A stretch of 14,215 bases of DNA from UBA5862 sp002408105. GTDB lineage: Bacteria; Pseudomonadota; Gammaproteobacteria; Pseudomonadales; UBA5862. Under the pieces are notes generated by a model, which saw only the letters and a list, made by a program, of their open reading frames with translations, was not told the origin of the DNA and did no database searches. Where the stretch lies: NCBI GenBank assembly GCA_034189125.1, contig JAXHVB010000114.1, positions 1 through 14,215 of the forward strand. The letters are read 5' to 3'. The translations under genes and the position numbers were made by a program. Shown piece by piece: positions 7,401 through 14,215 of the stretch (positions are counted from its first letter, which is position 1; each line of letters opens with the position of its first letter).

Positions 7401-8246
7401 ATGACCCCGCTGCAGCGACACATCTCCCCTCGCACCCTGTGGTACCTGCTGATCGCGCTCCTGATCGCGCTGGCCGGGACCCAGGCCGCGAAGCTGTTTT
7501 GGCTGCTCTACGCGCCACCTTTGGACCGCCCGACTGCCTCCGCGCAGATGCAACAGGGTCAGCCCGTCGCAGCACCCGAGCGCGCCATCGAACCGCTGCT
7601 CGGCGCCAGGCTCTTCGGCACCCCGACCGACAGCGCGCGGGTCATACCCGAACCGGAAACCGTGGATGCGCCCGAAACCTCCCTCAAACTGGTGCTGCAG
7701 GGCATCGTTGAAGCTGACGACGCCGATGCATCCATTGCCCTGATCGCCGAGCCCCGTGGCGCCACTCAGATCTACCGGGCGGGTGACGAACTGCCAGGCA
7801 ACGCGGCCGTACACCGCATTCAGGCGTACCAGGTGCTGATCCGTCGGGCCGGGCGCATTGAATCACTGCGCTTTGCGGAAGACGACAGCGCGCCGCTGTA
7901 CGAGCGCACCGCGGACCCGACGCAAGCCATGCCGGTCGCCAGCCCGCGGCTGTTTGTCGACGCCATCCGCGACCAGTACCAACAGGACCCGACCGGGACC
8001 TTGGGTCGATTTGGATTGGTGCGCCGATCAAACGGCGCGGCCGAAGTCGGCCCTGGGAACCGCAGCCAGCTGTTGCGCCAGATCGGTCTGCAACCGGGTG
8101 ACCGCATCTACGCGGTCAACGGGTTCAACCTTGAGGATTTCGACGAGAACCCAGCCCTGCTGAGTGGGCTACTCACGCAGGAGCAACTGCGCGTGGACCT
8201 GGAGCGCAATGGCACGCGACTCGACCTGGAGGTGCCCCTGCCCTAG
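7401..8246 (+). CDS. gspC: Type II secretion system protein C
   Basis: GspC is the bitopic inner-membrane protein that links the inner-membrane platform to the secretin by contacting the GspD N0 domain. The 281 residues show a short cytoplasmic N-terminus, a membrane segment at about 12-36, and the periplasmic homology region at about 64-158 (starting EPLLGARLFG and containing LKLVLQGIV). A C-terminal PDZ domain lies at about 205-280, with GLQPGDRIYAVNG at 229-241. The ATG at 7401 is chosen because it places the membrane segment near the N-terminus and has GAAAGG (7385-7390) upstream. An in-frame TTG at 7362 would overlap gspN and add 13 unlikely residues. Together with the secretin next door, the PDZ-containing form (as opposed to the coiled-coil form) is typical of many proteobacterial systems. 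Confidence 0.92.
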   Translation: MTPLQRHISPRTLWYLLIALLIALAGTQAAKLFWLLYAPPLDRPTASAQMQQGQPVAAPERAIEPLLGARLFGTPTDSARVIPEPETVDAPETSLKLVLQGIVEADDADASIALIAEPRGATQIYRAGDELPGNAAVHRIQAYQVLIRRAGRIESLRFAEDDSAPLYERTADPTQAMPVASPRLFVDAIRDQYQQDPTGTLGRFGLVRRSNGAAEVGPGNRSQLLRQIGLQPGDRIYAVNGFNLEDFDENPALLSGLLTQEQLRVDLERNGTRLDLEVPLP

Positions 8247-8260
8247 TGCGCCCCCGCCCC

Positions 8261-8343
8261 GGTCGGTGGCCAGGTGGGCTGCATTCACTAAACTGTGAAA
8301 TACATCTTGGTATGATGGACCGTTTACATCCAGGCCACCGACC
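8261..8343. repeat. Inverted repeat flanking the gspD promoter region
   Basis: GGTCGGTGGCC (8261-8271) is the exact reverse complement of GGCCACCGACC (8333-8343). Allowing one mismatch the arms extend to 14 bases (8261-8274 with 8330-8343). They enclose 61 bases that are AT-rich compared with their surroundings and contain the extended -10 promoter. A transcript reading through from gspC could form a long-range hairpin. A transcript starting at the internal promoter would carry only the second arm. Confidence 0.6.
8308..8316 (+). promoter_or_regulatory. Extended -10 promoter upstream of gspD
   Basis: TGG followed directly by TATGAT fits the extended -10 form (TGn-TATAAT) with one mismatch in the hexamer. 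It sits in the most AT-rich stretch between gspC and gspD. The predicted start near 8323 leaves a leader of about 64 bases. No good -35 is seen at 16-18 bases, which extended -10 promoters can tolerate. This suggests that gspD and downstream genes have their own promoter apart from gspN-gspC. Confidence 0.45.
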
Positions 8344-8386
8344 CGCCTCTTTCATTCACCTTTGATTGACCACCGCTGACCACTGC

Positions 8387-10309
8387 ATGCCACAACGCAC
8401 ACACGCCTTGCTGTTTGGGACACTCCTGCTCCTACTGGGTTTGGGCTCACCCACCGTCCACGCCGAACCTCCAAGCGGGCAAGCCATCCGGCTCAACCTT
8501 GTGGATGCCGACATCAAGTCCGTGATCAAGACCGTGTCGGAAATCACGGGATACAATTTTCTCGTCGACCCTAGGGTCAAGGGGCAGGTTACGGTCACCT
8601 CTGCAGCACCACTGGCTCCGGAGGCGGTGTACGACGTGTTTTTGTCGATTTTGCAGGTGCACGGTTTTACTGCCATCGACGCCGGCGATGTCATCAAGAT
8701 CGTGCCGCAGATCGACGCCAAGCAGCTGCCGATCCCGAGCTACTCAGCGCGCCTTGGTGCCGACCGAATGGTGACCCAGGTGATGCGTCTCAACCATGTG
8801 TCGGCGGCCAAGCTGATTCCGGTGCTCAGGCCCCTGATACCCAAGGAAGGCCACCTGGCTGCCTATGTGCCCGCAAACGTGCTGATACTTTCTGACAGCG
8901 CCGCCAACATCCACCGTTTGCGGGGCATCATCGAATCCATCGACTTGCCCATCAGCAACTCGATTGAAATCGTCACCCTCGAGAAAGCAAGCGCAGTCAA
9001 GGTGGCGGAGGTACTCAAATCCATTCTTCCCAAGGCCGAGGCTGGCCAGGAAATTCACATTGTGGCCGATGAGCGCAGCAACAGCCTGCTGCTGAGCGGT
9101 GAAGCTTCTGAACGGCTGAACCTGCGCTCCATTATCCAGCAGCTCGACAGCCCCATCGAAGCCAGGTCGAACCAAAAGGTACTGTACCTGCAATACGCCA
9201 AGGCGGCCGATCTGGCCCCAATTCTCAACAACCTCATCACGGCCCAGCAGCAGTCGCCAGCCAGTGGTGGCGGGCGGCCGGAAACCCAAATCAATATTGA
9301 GGCTGACGACGCAACCAACTCACTGATCGTGGTGGGGGACCAAGAACAGTTCGAGGGCATCCGCGCGACGGTTGCAGCACTGGACATTCGCCGTGCCCAG
9401 GTGCTTGTCGAGGCGATCATCGTGGAAATGTCCCGCGAGCGCACCAACGACCTTGGCGTCCAATGGGGCGGGCTCGGTGGCAATGAGGATGGTGGGGCTG
9501 CAGCAGCAGCGAACTTTTTCTCAGCCAATGGGCTCGGCATCGGCACGGTGGTCACCAGCATTCTTGCGGACGCGATTCCGCCGATCGGGGACGGCTTCAC
9601 CGCATTGGCTGGAACCGACAACTTTGCCCTCATGATGCGGGCACTGAACTCCAACGCGGACAACAACATCCTATCGACGCCCAGCATCCTGACGCTGGAC
9701 AACCAGGAAGCCGAAATCGTGGTGGGCCAGAACGTGCCGTTCGTCACTGGGGCGTACACCCAGAATGGAGACAACGCCAGCAACCCCTTTCAAACCATTG
9801 AGCGCCAGGATGTCGGTCTCACCCTTCGCGTCACTCCACAGATCAACGAAGGCGACACCATCCAGCTCAAGATCGCTCAGGAAATTTCCAGCATCGCATC
9901 CACCACAGCAAGCGCCGCCGATCTCATCACCAACAAGCGCTCGCTTGACACCACAGTGCTGGTGGATGACGGCCAAATGGTGGCCCTTGGCGGACTCGTT
10001 GACGATCAGGTCACCGAGTCCGAACAGCGGGTGCCTGTCCTGAGCCGAATACCCGCGGTTGGACGGCTGTTCCGCAGTCGCCAAACCTCGACCACCAAAC
10101 GCACACTGATGGTGTTCCTGAGGCCACGCATCCTGCGCAGCGCAGCGGACAACACTGCGGTCACACAGGAGAGCTATGAACTCATCCGGGGCCACCAATT
10201 GCGCCTGATCGAACAGTCCGAGTCCACCACCGACCTACCGGTCCTGAAGCCATGGCAGCCGCACTCGAATCCAGAACTGGCGCCGAACCCGACGACACCG
10301 ACGCCCTAG
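8387..10309 (+). CDS. gspD: Type II secretion system secretin
   Basis: GspD forms the outer-membrane multimeric channel through which folded exoproteins leave the periplasm. From the ATG at 8387 the protein is 640 residues. It begins with a signal peptide (basic start, leucine-rich core at about 8-20, cleavage probably after the VHA at 24-26). Then come the N0 domain (about 30-108), three repeated KH-like N1-N3 domains (about 126-360), and the C-terminal secretin barrel (about 400-590) with the VPF motif at 450-452. The repeated N-domains show alternate LRPLIPKEGH- and SLLLSGEAS-type elements. The tail after 600 is proline-rich and shows no clear pilotin-binding domain. An in-frame TTG at 8366 would add seven residues. 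Neither start has a strong ribosome binding site, and the ATG gives the better signal peptide. The end overlaps gspE by 58 bases. Confidence 0.95.
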   Translation: MPQRTHALLFGTLLLLLGLGSPTVHAEPPSGQAIRLNLVDADIKSVIKTVSEITGYNFLVDPRVKGQVTVTSAAPLAPEAVYDVFLSILQVHGFTAIDAGDVIKIVPQIDAKQLPIPSYSARLGADRMVTQVMRLNHVSAAKLIPVLRPLIPKEGHLAAYVPANVLILSDSAANIHRLRGIIESIDLPISNSIEIVTLEKASAVKVAEVLKSILPKAEAGQEIHIVADERSNSLLLSGEASERLNLRSIIQQLDSPIEARSNQKVLYLQYAKAADLAPILNNLITAQQQSPASGGGRPETQINIEADDATNSLIVVGDQEQFEGIRATVAALDIRRAQVLVEAIIVEMSRERTNDLGVQWGGLGGNEDGGAAAAANFFSANGLGIGTVVTSILADAIPPIGDGFTALAGTDNFALMMRALNSNADNNILSTPSILTLDNQEAEIVVGQNVPFVTGAYTQNGDNASNPFQTIERQDVGLTLRVTPQINEGDTIQLKIAQEISSIASTTASAADLITNKRSLDTTVLVDDGQMVALGGLVDDQVTESEQRVPVLSRIPAVGRLFRSRQTSTTKRTLMVFLRPRILRSAADNTAVTQESYELIRGHQLRLIEQSESTTDLPVLKPWQPHSNPELAPNPTTPTP

Positions 10310-11793
10310 ACCCGACCCCGAGACGGCCGCGGATTCCCTTCGCGTACTGTCGCCGGCAAGGGGTATTGGTGCATGAGGCGCAAGCGGACCACACCGAGCT
10401 GTGGTTTCTTGACAGCACCGATCCGATGGCGCTTTCGGAGGTCCTTCGTACGCTCGGTTCCAGGCCCCGGCTGGTCAAGGTCGATGCCCGCCGGTTCGAA
10501 GCCGAACTGCGCGAGCAGCAGCACTCCGAGTCGGCCCACGCAATGCAGGAAATGGAGGGGATCGACGCGGACGAGGGCCTGACCGACCTCGCCGAACTGA
10601 TTCCCGAGCCCGAAGACCTGATGGAGAGCGCCGACGACGCCCCCATCATTCGTCTCATCAATGCCGTGTTGACCGAAGCTGTCAAGGAGCACGCGTCGGA
10701 CGTGCACATTGAGCCCTTCGAAGACCGCCTGCGGGTGCGGTTTCGGGTCGACGGCGTGCTGCGTGAGGTGCTGGCCCCAAAAAGGGCCCTGGCGCCGCTC
10801 GTGGTCTCTCGGATCAAAGTGATGGCCAAGCTCGACATCGCCGAAAAGCGCTTGCCACAAGACGGGCGCATTTCATTGCGGGTTGCTGGTCGCGCGGTGG
10901 ATTTGCGCGTTTCCACACTACCCAGTGGCCATGGCGAGCGGGTGGTCATGCGGCTGCTCGACAAGCACAGCGAACGCTTCGAGTTCAGCCGGCTGGGCCT
11001 CGATGCCAACGACACCGCGCGGTTGAAGCAGCTCATCCGCCGGCCTCATGGAATCCTGCTGGTCACAGGACCCACAGGGTCAGGGAAGACCACCACGCTC
11101 TACACGGCCCTCACGCTCTTGAACGAGCAGTCCCGCAGCATCATGACCATTGAGGACCCCATCGAATACTTCCTGGACGGCATCAGCCAGACTGCGGTGA
11201 ACCCGCGCATCGACATGAGCTTCGCCCGCGGCTTGCGGGCCATCCTGCGACAAGACCCAGACGTGGTCATGGTGGGTGAAATCCGTGACCTAGAAACCGC
11301 GCGCATCGGCGTGCAGTCCAGTCTGACCGGCCACCTGGTGCTCTCCACGCTGCACACCAACACGGCAGTGGGCGCCGTTACCCGCCTGGCGGACATGGGC
11401 ATCGAACCCTTTTTGTTGGCCTCCAGCCTCAACGGGGTGTTGGCCCAGCGCCTGGTGCGCCGCCTGTGCACCGACTGCGCCGAAGCCTACGAAGCGGACG
11501 CCGCAACCCTCGCTGCATTGGACCAGCCGACCGCCGACACACCGGTCACACTGTATCGGGCCGCCGGCTGCGAGCAGTGCCACCACAGCGGCTACCGCGG
11601 TCGGGTCGGCATTTTCGAGCTGATCGAAATCGACGAGGCCCTGCGCGAAGCCATTCACGACGGCGCCAACGAGCAGCAGCTGGAGCGGTTGGCGCGCCGC
11701 CAGGGGATCAGCATCCGCGAAGCCGGCAACCGGTTGGCAGTCGATGGCGTGACCACCGTCGATGAAGTGGTGCGTGTCACCCGCGAAGCCTGA
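10252..11793 (+). CDS. gspE: Type II secretion system ATPase
   Basis: GspE is the cytoplasmic hexameric ATPase that powers pseudopilus assembly, recruited to the membrane by GspL and GspF. This 513-residue protein has an N-terminal GspE/PilB-type domain beginning at RIPFAYCRRQGVL (about 27-39). The Walker A motif GPTGSGKTTT is at 273-282 (K279), and the Asp-box/Walker B region follows with DPDVVMVGEIRD. A tetracysteine zinc site is formed by CTDC (406-409) and CEQC (440-443). The ATG at 10252 lies inside gspD, giving a 58-base overlap. It must be this or an earlier start, because after the gspD stop no usable ATG, GTG or TTG occurs in this frame before the conserved domain begins. The stop overlaps the gspF ATG (TGATG), suggesting coupled translation. 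Confidence 0.95.
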   Translation: MAAALESRTGAEPDDTDALDPTPRRPRIPFAYCRRQGVLVHEAQADHTELWFLDSTDPMALSEVLRTLGSRPRLVKVDARRFEAELREQQHSESAHAMQEMEGIDADEGLTDLAELIPEPEDLMESADDAPIIRLINAVLTEAVKEHASDVHIEPFEDRLRVRFRVDGVLREVLAPKRALAPLVVSRIKVMAKLDIAEKRLPQDGRISLRVAGRAVDLRVSTLPSGHGERVVMRLLDKHSERFEFSRLGLDANDTARLKQLIRRPHGILLVTGPTGSGKTTTLYTALTLLNEQSRSIMTIEDPIEYFLDGISQTAVNPRIDMSFARGLRAILRQDPDVVMVGEIRDLETARIGVQSSLTGHLVLSTLHTNTAVGAVTRLADMGIEPFLLASSLNGVLAQRLVRRLCTDCAEAYEADAATLAALDQPTADTPVTLYRAAGCEQCHHSGYRGRVGIFELIEIDEALREAIHDGANEQQLERLARRQGISIREAGNRLAVDGVTTVDEVVRVTREA

Positions 11794-13010
11794 TGCCCGC
11801 CTTCCAATACCAAGCCCTGGACGCCAACGGCCGCCGCCAGCGGGGCATTGAACAGGGCGACCACCCCCGCCAGGTTCGTCAGCAACTGCGCAAACGCGGC
11901 TGGATCCCACTTGAAGTCGCCGAGATCCATCAGCGCAACAAGCAGCGCAGTCCAAGGCTCGGCCAACGCAGGACCCGCCTCTCGGCATCTGAGTTGGCCT
12001 TGGCCACCCGGCAGCTCGCCACCATGCTGCGGGCGGCCCTGCCGGTGGAGGAATCCCTCCAAGCGGTGGCCGAGCAAAGCGAGACGGCGCGCGTCAAGCG
12101 TGTGTTCGCGGCCGCCCGCGCCCAGGTCGTGGCAGGCAATACAGTGGCCCAGGCATTGGCGCAGTTCCCGCGGGTGTTCCCGGCCGATTACCGGGCCACA
12201 GTGGCGGCCGGAGAGCAGTCCGGCGACCTGGCCGCGGTCTTGGAGCGCCTGGCCGACCACACCGAGCACAACCAGGAGTTCCGCCAGCAGCTCACCACTG
12301 CGCTGGTCTACCCCATCATCCTGGCTGTTGTTGCCGCGGGCGTCATCGTCGCTCTGCTCACCTACGTGGTGCCGCAGGTGGTGGATGTCTTCGCCAGCAT
12401 TGATCAGGAGTTGCCAGGCCTCACGCGGGGTCTGATTGCCACCAGCGACTTTTTGAGTGCCCAGGGGGTGTGGCTGCTGGTGGCACTCGTCTCTGTGGTG
12501 GTGCTGTTTCGGTGGGCGCTGCGCAAGCCGGGGTTCCGACGGCGGTTTGATCGAGCGCTGCTCGCCACGCCAGGGATCCGCAAGTTGGTGCGCTCGGCCA
12601 ACAGCGCCCGGTTTTGCCGCACCCTTGCGACCCTGATTTCCGCCGGCGTTTCCATGCTCGAAGCGCTTGCCATCAGCGCCCAGGTGGTGCGCAGTGTGCC
12701 GATTGGCGAAGCCATCGGTCAGGCCAGCGCCCAAGTCCGCGAGGGCGCGAGCCTGTCGCGGTCGCTGGCGGCCAGCAGCTACCTGCCGCCCTTGACCGTG
12801 CACCTCATCGCCAGTGGCGAGTCCAGCGGACGGCTCGGAGAAATGCTCGAACGGGCCGCGAATGCCCAGGAGAAAGAACTGCAAGCCTTTATCAGCACCT
12901 TTCTGAGCCTGCTTGAACCCCTGATGATCCTGGTCATGGGCGGACTGGTGCTGGTGATCGTGTTGGCCATCATGTTGCCGATTTTCAACCTCAACCAACT
13001 GGTCGCTTGA
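11793..13010 (+). CDS. gspF: Type II secretion system inner-membrane platform protein F
   Basis: GspF is the polytopic inner-membrane platform protein that couples the ATPase to pseudopilin assembly. It has 405 residues, the usual length. It starts with the family-typical MPAFQYQALDANGRRQRG segment, which leads into two homologous cytoplasmic T2SSF domains (about 70-190 and 273-395). The second begins ARFCRTLATLISAGVSMLEAL. Hydrophobic segments at about 170-193, 223-243 and 376-398 match the three membrane spans of the family. Translation starts within the gspE stop (TGATG). No separate strong ribosome binding site is visible, so coupling to gspE is likely. Confidence 0.95.
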   Translation: MPAFQYQALDANGRRQRGIEQGDHPRQVRQQLRKRGWIPLEVAEIHQRNKQRSPRLGQRRTRLSASELALATRQLATMLRAALPVEESLQAVAEQSETARVKRVFAAARAQVVAGNTVAQALAQFPRVFPADYRATVAAGEQSGDLAAVLERLADHTEHNQEFRQQLTTALVYPIILAVVAAGVIVALLTYVVPQVVDVFASIDQELPGLTRGLIATSDFLSAQGVWLLVALVSVVVLFRWALRKPGFRRRFDRALLATPGIRKLVRSANSARFCRTLATLISAGVSMLEALAISAQVVRSVPIGEAIGQASAQVREGASLSRSLAASSYLPPLTVHLIASGESSGRLGEMLERAANAQEKELQAFISTFLSLLEPLMILVMGGLVLVIVLAIMLPIFNLNQLVA

Positions 13011-13046
13011 ACAGCCGGGCCACCCGGCACGCGCGACGGACCCAAC

Positions 13047-13050
13047 GGAG
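13047..13050 (+). promoter_or_regulatory. Ribosome binding site of gspG
   Basis: GGAG seven bases before the ATG at 13058 decides the start of gspG. An in-frame TTG at 13007, inside the gspF end, would add 17 residues ahead of the prepilin leader. Confidence 0.65.
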
Positions 13051-13057
13051 TTCCCTT

Positions 13058-13492
13058 ATGCAACAGCCACGACAAGCCGGATTCACGCTGATCGAGATCA
13101 TGGTGGTGGTGGTCATACTCGGCATCCTGGCGGCCGTTGTGGTGCCTCGGATCATGGACCGGCCAGACACCGCGCGGGTCACCAAAGCGCGCCAGGACCT
13201 GCGTGCGCTCGAGAGTGCGCTGAACCTCTACAAGCTCGACAACTTCGTCTACCCCACCACGGAACAAGGGCTCGAGGCACTGGTCACCGAACCCGACACC
13301 GCTCCCGCCCCCTCCAATTGGAGCAGTGGCGGATACATCGACCGGGTCCCGAAGGACCCCTGGGGTCGGGAGTACTTCTACCTGAGCCCTGGAGCAAACG
13401 GGGCAATCGACCTGTATAGCCTGGGTGCCGATGGACAGGAAGGTGGTGACGGCATCAACGCCGACATCGGCAACTGGAACCTGGACCAGTAG
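13058..13492 (+). CDS. gspG: Type II secretion system major pseudopilin
   Basis: GspG is the major subunit of the periplasmic pseudopilus. The 144-residue precursor has a short leader ending in QAG, with cleavage by the prepilin peptidase expected between G8 and F9. The mature start FTLIEIMVVVVILGIL has the required glutamate at mature position 5 (E13) and a hydrophobic helix to about residue 30. The C-terminal half contains the family loop around YPTTEQGLEAL, the GGYIDRVPKDPWGREY segment and the calcium-site region SLGADGQEGGDG. The GGAG site fixes the start at 13058. It lies 47 bases after gspF. The prepilin peptidase that processes it (GspO or PilD) is not in the window. Confidence 0.96.
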   Translation: MQQPRQAGFTLIEIMVVVVILGILAAVVVPRIMDRPDTARVTKARQDLRALESALNLYKLDNFVYPTTEQGLEALVTEPDTAPAPSNWSSGGYIDRVPKDPWGREYFYLSPGANGAIDLYSLGADGQEGGDGINADIGNWNLDQ

Positions 13493-13515
13493 GCACGGGA
13501 ATTCTGTGCGCGACA

Positions 13516-14067
13516 ATGCCAACCCAGGGCCCCACTCAGACCCATCGGCCAGGCGCCAGGACCAACCACCGGCAGGCGGGCTTCACGCTGCTGGAGGTGC
13601 TGGTGGTGCTGGTCATTTTCGGCGTGCTGGTGGCCGGACTTAACCTGACCCTTTCTCCCAATACACCCGAAATCGAAGTTCGAGACCAGCTCGACCGCGT
13701 CGCAGCGCTGTTTGAACACACGCGAAACACCGCCGTACTCACCGGTGAACTGTACGCCTGGCAGTTACAACACGGCGGCTATCGGTTTCTTACCCTGACC
13801 GACGAAGGTTGGACGCCCATGACCGACAACGCCATCTGGAGGCCGCGCACCCTTCCCGACTGGGTGCAGGCAGAACTCTGGGTCGAGGGTGAGCCGGCAG
13901 ACCTCGCGGCCAGCACCCCGGTTCCCCAGGTGCTGTTTGTCCCGAGTGGGGAAATAAGCGCATTCGAACTGCGCTTGCGCCACCCGTTCGACGGCACCTC
14001 TGGAACTCTCACCGGAACTGCACTGGGACAACTCCAGGGGCCCACGCTGGAGGTTGCACCACGGTGA
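13516..14067 (+). CDS. gspH: Type II secretion system minor pseudopilin H
   Basis: GspH is a minor pseudopilin located near the tip of the pseudopilus. The 183-residue precursor has a type IV prepilin motif, RQAG-FTLLEVLVVLVIFGVL, with cleavage expected after G22 and the conserved glutamate at E27. The leader of 22 residues is longer than that of GspG and is rich in Thr, Arg and Pro. The remainder is a periplasmic GspH-type domain of beta structure, less conserved, which includes a WQLQHGGYRF segment typical of the family. The ATG at 13516 has only a poor ribosome binding site, but no better start precedes the leader. It begins 23 bases after gspG and its stop overlaps gspI. Confidence 0.88.
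   Translation: MPTQGPTQTHRPGARTNHRQAGFTLLEVLVVLVIFGVLVAGLNLTLSPNTPEIEVRDQLDRVAALFEHTRNTAVLTGELYAWQLQHGGYRFLTLTDEGWTPMTDNAIWRPRTLPDWVQAELWVEGEPADLAASTPVPQVLFVPSGEISAFELRLRHPFDGTSGTLTGTALGQLQGPTLEVAPR
14049..14053 (+). promoter_or_regulatory. Ribosome binding site of gspI
   Basis: GGAGG ten bases before the GTG at 14064 supports a GTG start of gspI overlapping the gspH stop (GTGA). Confidence 0.5.
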
Positions 14068-14215
14068 TTGGCCCACTGCCCGACCGTCCCCGATGCGACC
14101 GCCCCAGGATCGATCGCGGTTTTACGCTGCTTGAGGTTGTGGTTGCGCTGGCGGTGATCGCCCTCGCGATGACGGCCCTGATGCGTGCCGGCAACCAACA
14201 GGTGCTGGTTGCTCA
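14064..14215 (+). CDS. gspI: Type II secretion system minor pseudopilin I, partial
   Basis: This frame is open to the right edge and is therefore truncated at its 3' end, with about 50 residues visible. It reads a basic leader of 19 residues, then GFTLLEVVVALAVIALAMTAL. This is a type IV prepilin motif with cleavage expected after G19 and glutamate E24 at mature position 5. LLEVVVALAVIALAMTALM followed by NQQ fits GspI, whose early mature region is alanine-rich and which follows gspH in most clusters. The GTG start overlaps the gspH stop (GTGA) and is preceded by GGAGG (14049-14053). GspI is a tip-complex minor pseudopilin with GspJ and GspK, which presumably lie beyond the window. Confidence 0.88.
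   Translation, partial: MIGPLPDRPRCDRPRIDRGFTLLEVVVALAVIALAMTALMRAGNQQVLVA

Noticed and set aside
9055..9783. Long minus-strand open frame antisense to gspD.
   Set aside because: It lies entirely in conserved secretin coding sequence and has Ser/Arg-rich shadow composition without a domain.
11655..12998. A 447-codon minus-strand open frame antisense to gspF.
   Set aside because: The plus strand encodes unmistakable GspF with three membrane segments. The antisense frame is His/Gln/Arg-rich shadow coding caused by codon bias at high GC.

Overview
The window reads as chromosomal DNA from a high-GC (roughly 60% by eye) Gram-negative proteobacterium, most likely a gammaproteobacterium. The grounds are an outer-membrane type II secretion system (T2SS) and PrkA/YeaH/SpoVR proteins that resemble the E. 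coli YeaG/YeaH/YcgB proteins over their whole length. I cannot assign a genus from the sequence alone.

Layout. (1) Positions 1-158 hold an internal piece of sucA (2-oxoglutarate dehydrogenase E1) reading in from the left edge. It stops abruptly against the 3' end of gpsA (glycerol-3-phosphate dehydrogenase, minus strand, start at 1139). Both genes lose their 3' ends at the same point, so this is either a real rearrangement or a chimeric join. (2) Positions 1140-1708 are a 569-base divergent intergenic region. It contains a near-consensus sigma-54 (-24/-12) promoter at 1502-1517 and two perfect inverted repeats immediately upstream, all oriented toward prkA. (3) Positions 1709-6500 hold prkA - yeaH - spoVR, a stress/starvation gene set arranged as one operon, with yeaH and spoVR overlapping by ATGA. 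(4) From 6632 to the right edge is a T2SS operon in the order gspN-gspC-gspD-gspE-gspF-gspG-gspH-gspI, with gspI cut by the window end.

How the genes work together. PrkA (AAA+ ATPase/putative kinase), YeaH (von Willebrand A-type protein) and SpoVR form a conserved but poorly understood module tied to starvation and stationary phase. The sigma-54 promoter suggests control by an enhancer-binding activator, as for yeaGH of E. coli under nitrogen limitation. The T2SS genes supply the inner-membrane connector (GspC) and a GspN protein, the outer-membrane secretin (GspD), the cytoplasmic ATPase (GspE), the platform (GspF), and the major and minor pseudopilins (GspG, GspH, GspI). An AT-rich patch before gspD carries an extended -10 promoter flanked by an 11-bp perfect inverted repeat, so gspD and the genes after it may be controlled separately from gspN-gspC.

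I found no tRNA, rRNA, CRISPR array, insertion sequence or phage gene. The gene content is familiar. The points worth a second look are the regulatory architecture upstream of prkA and gspD, the sucA/gpsA junction, the gspN-first order and the 58-base gspD/gspE overlap.
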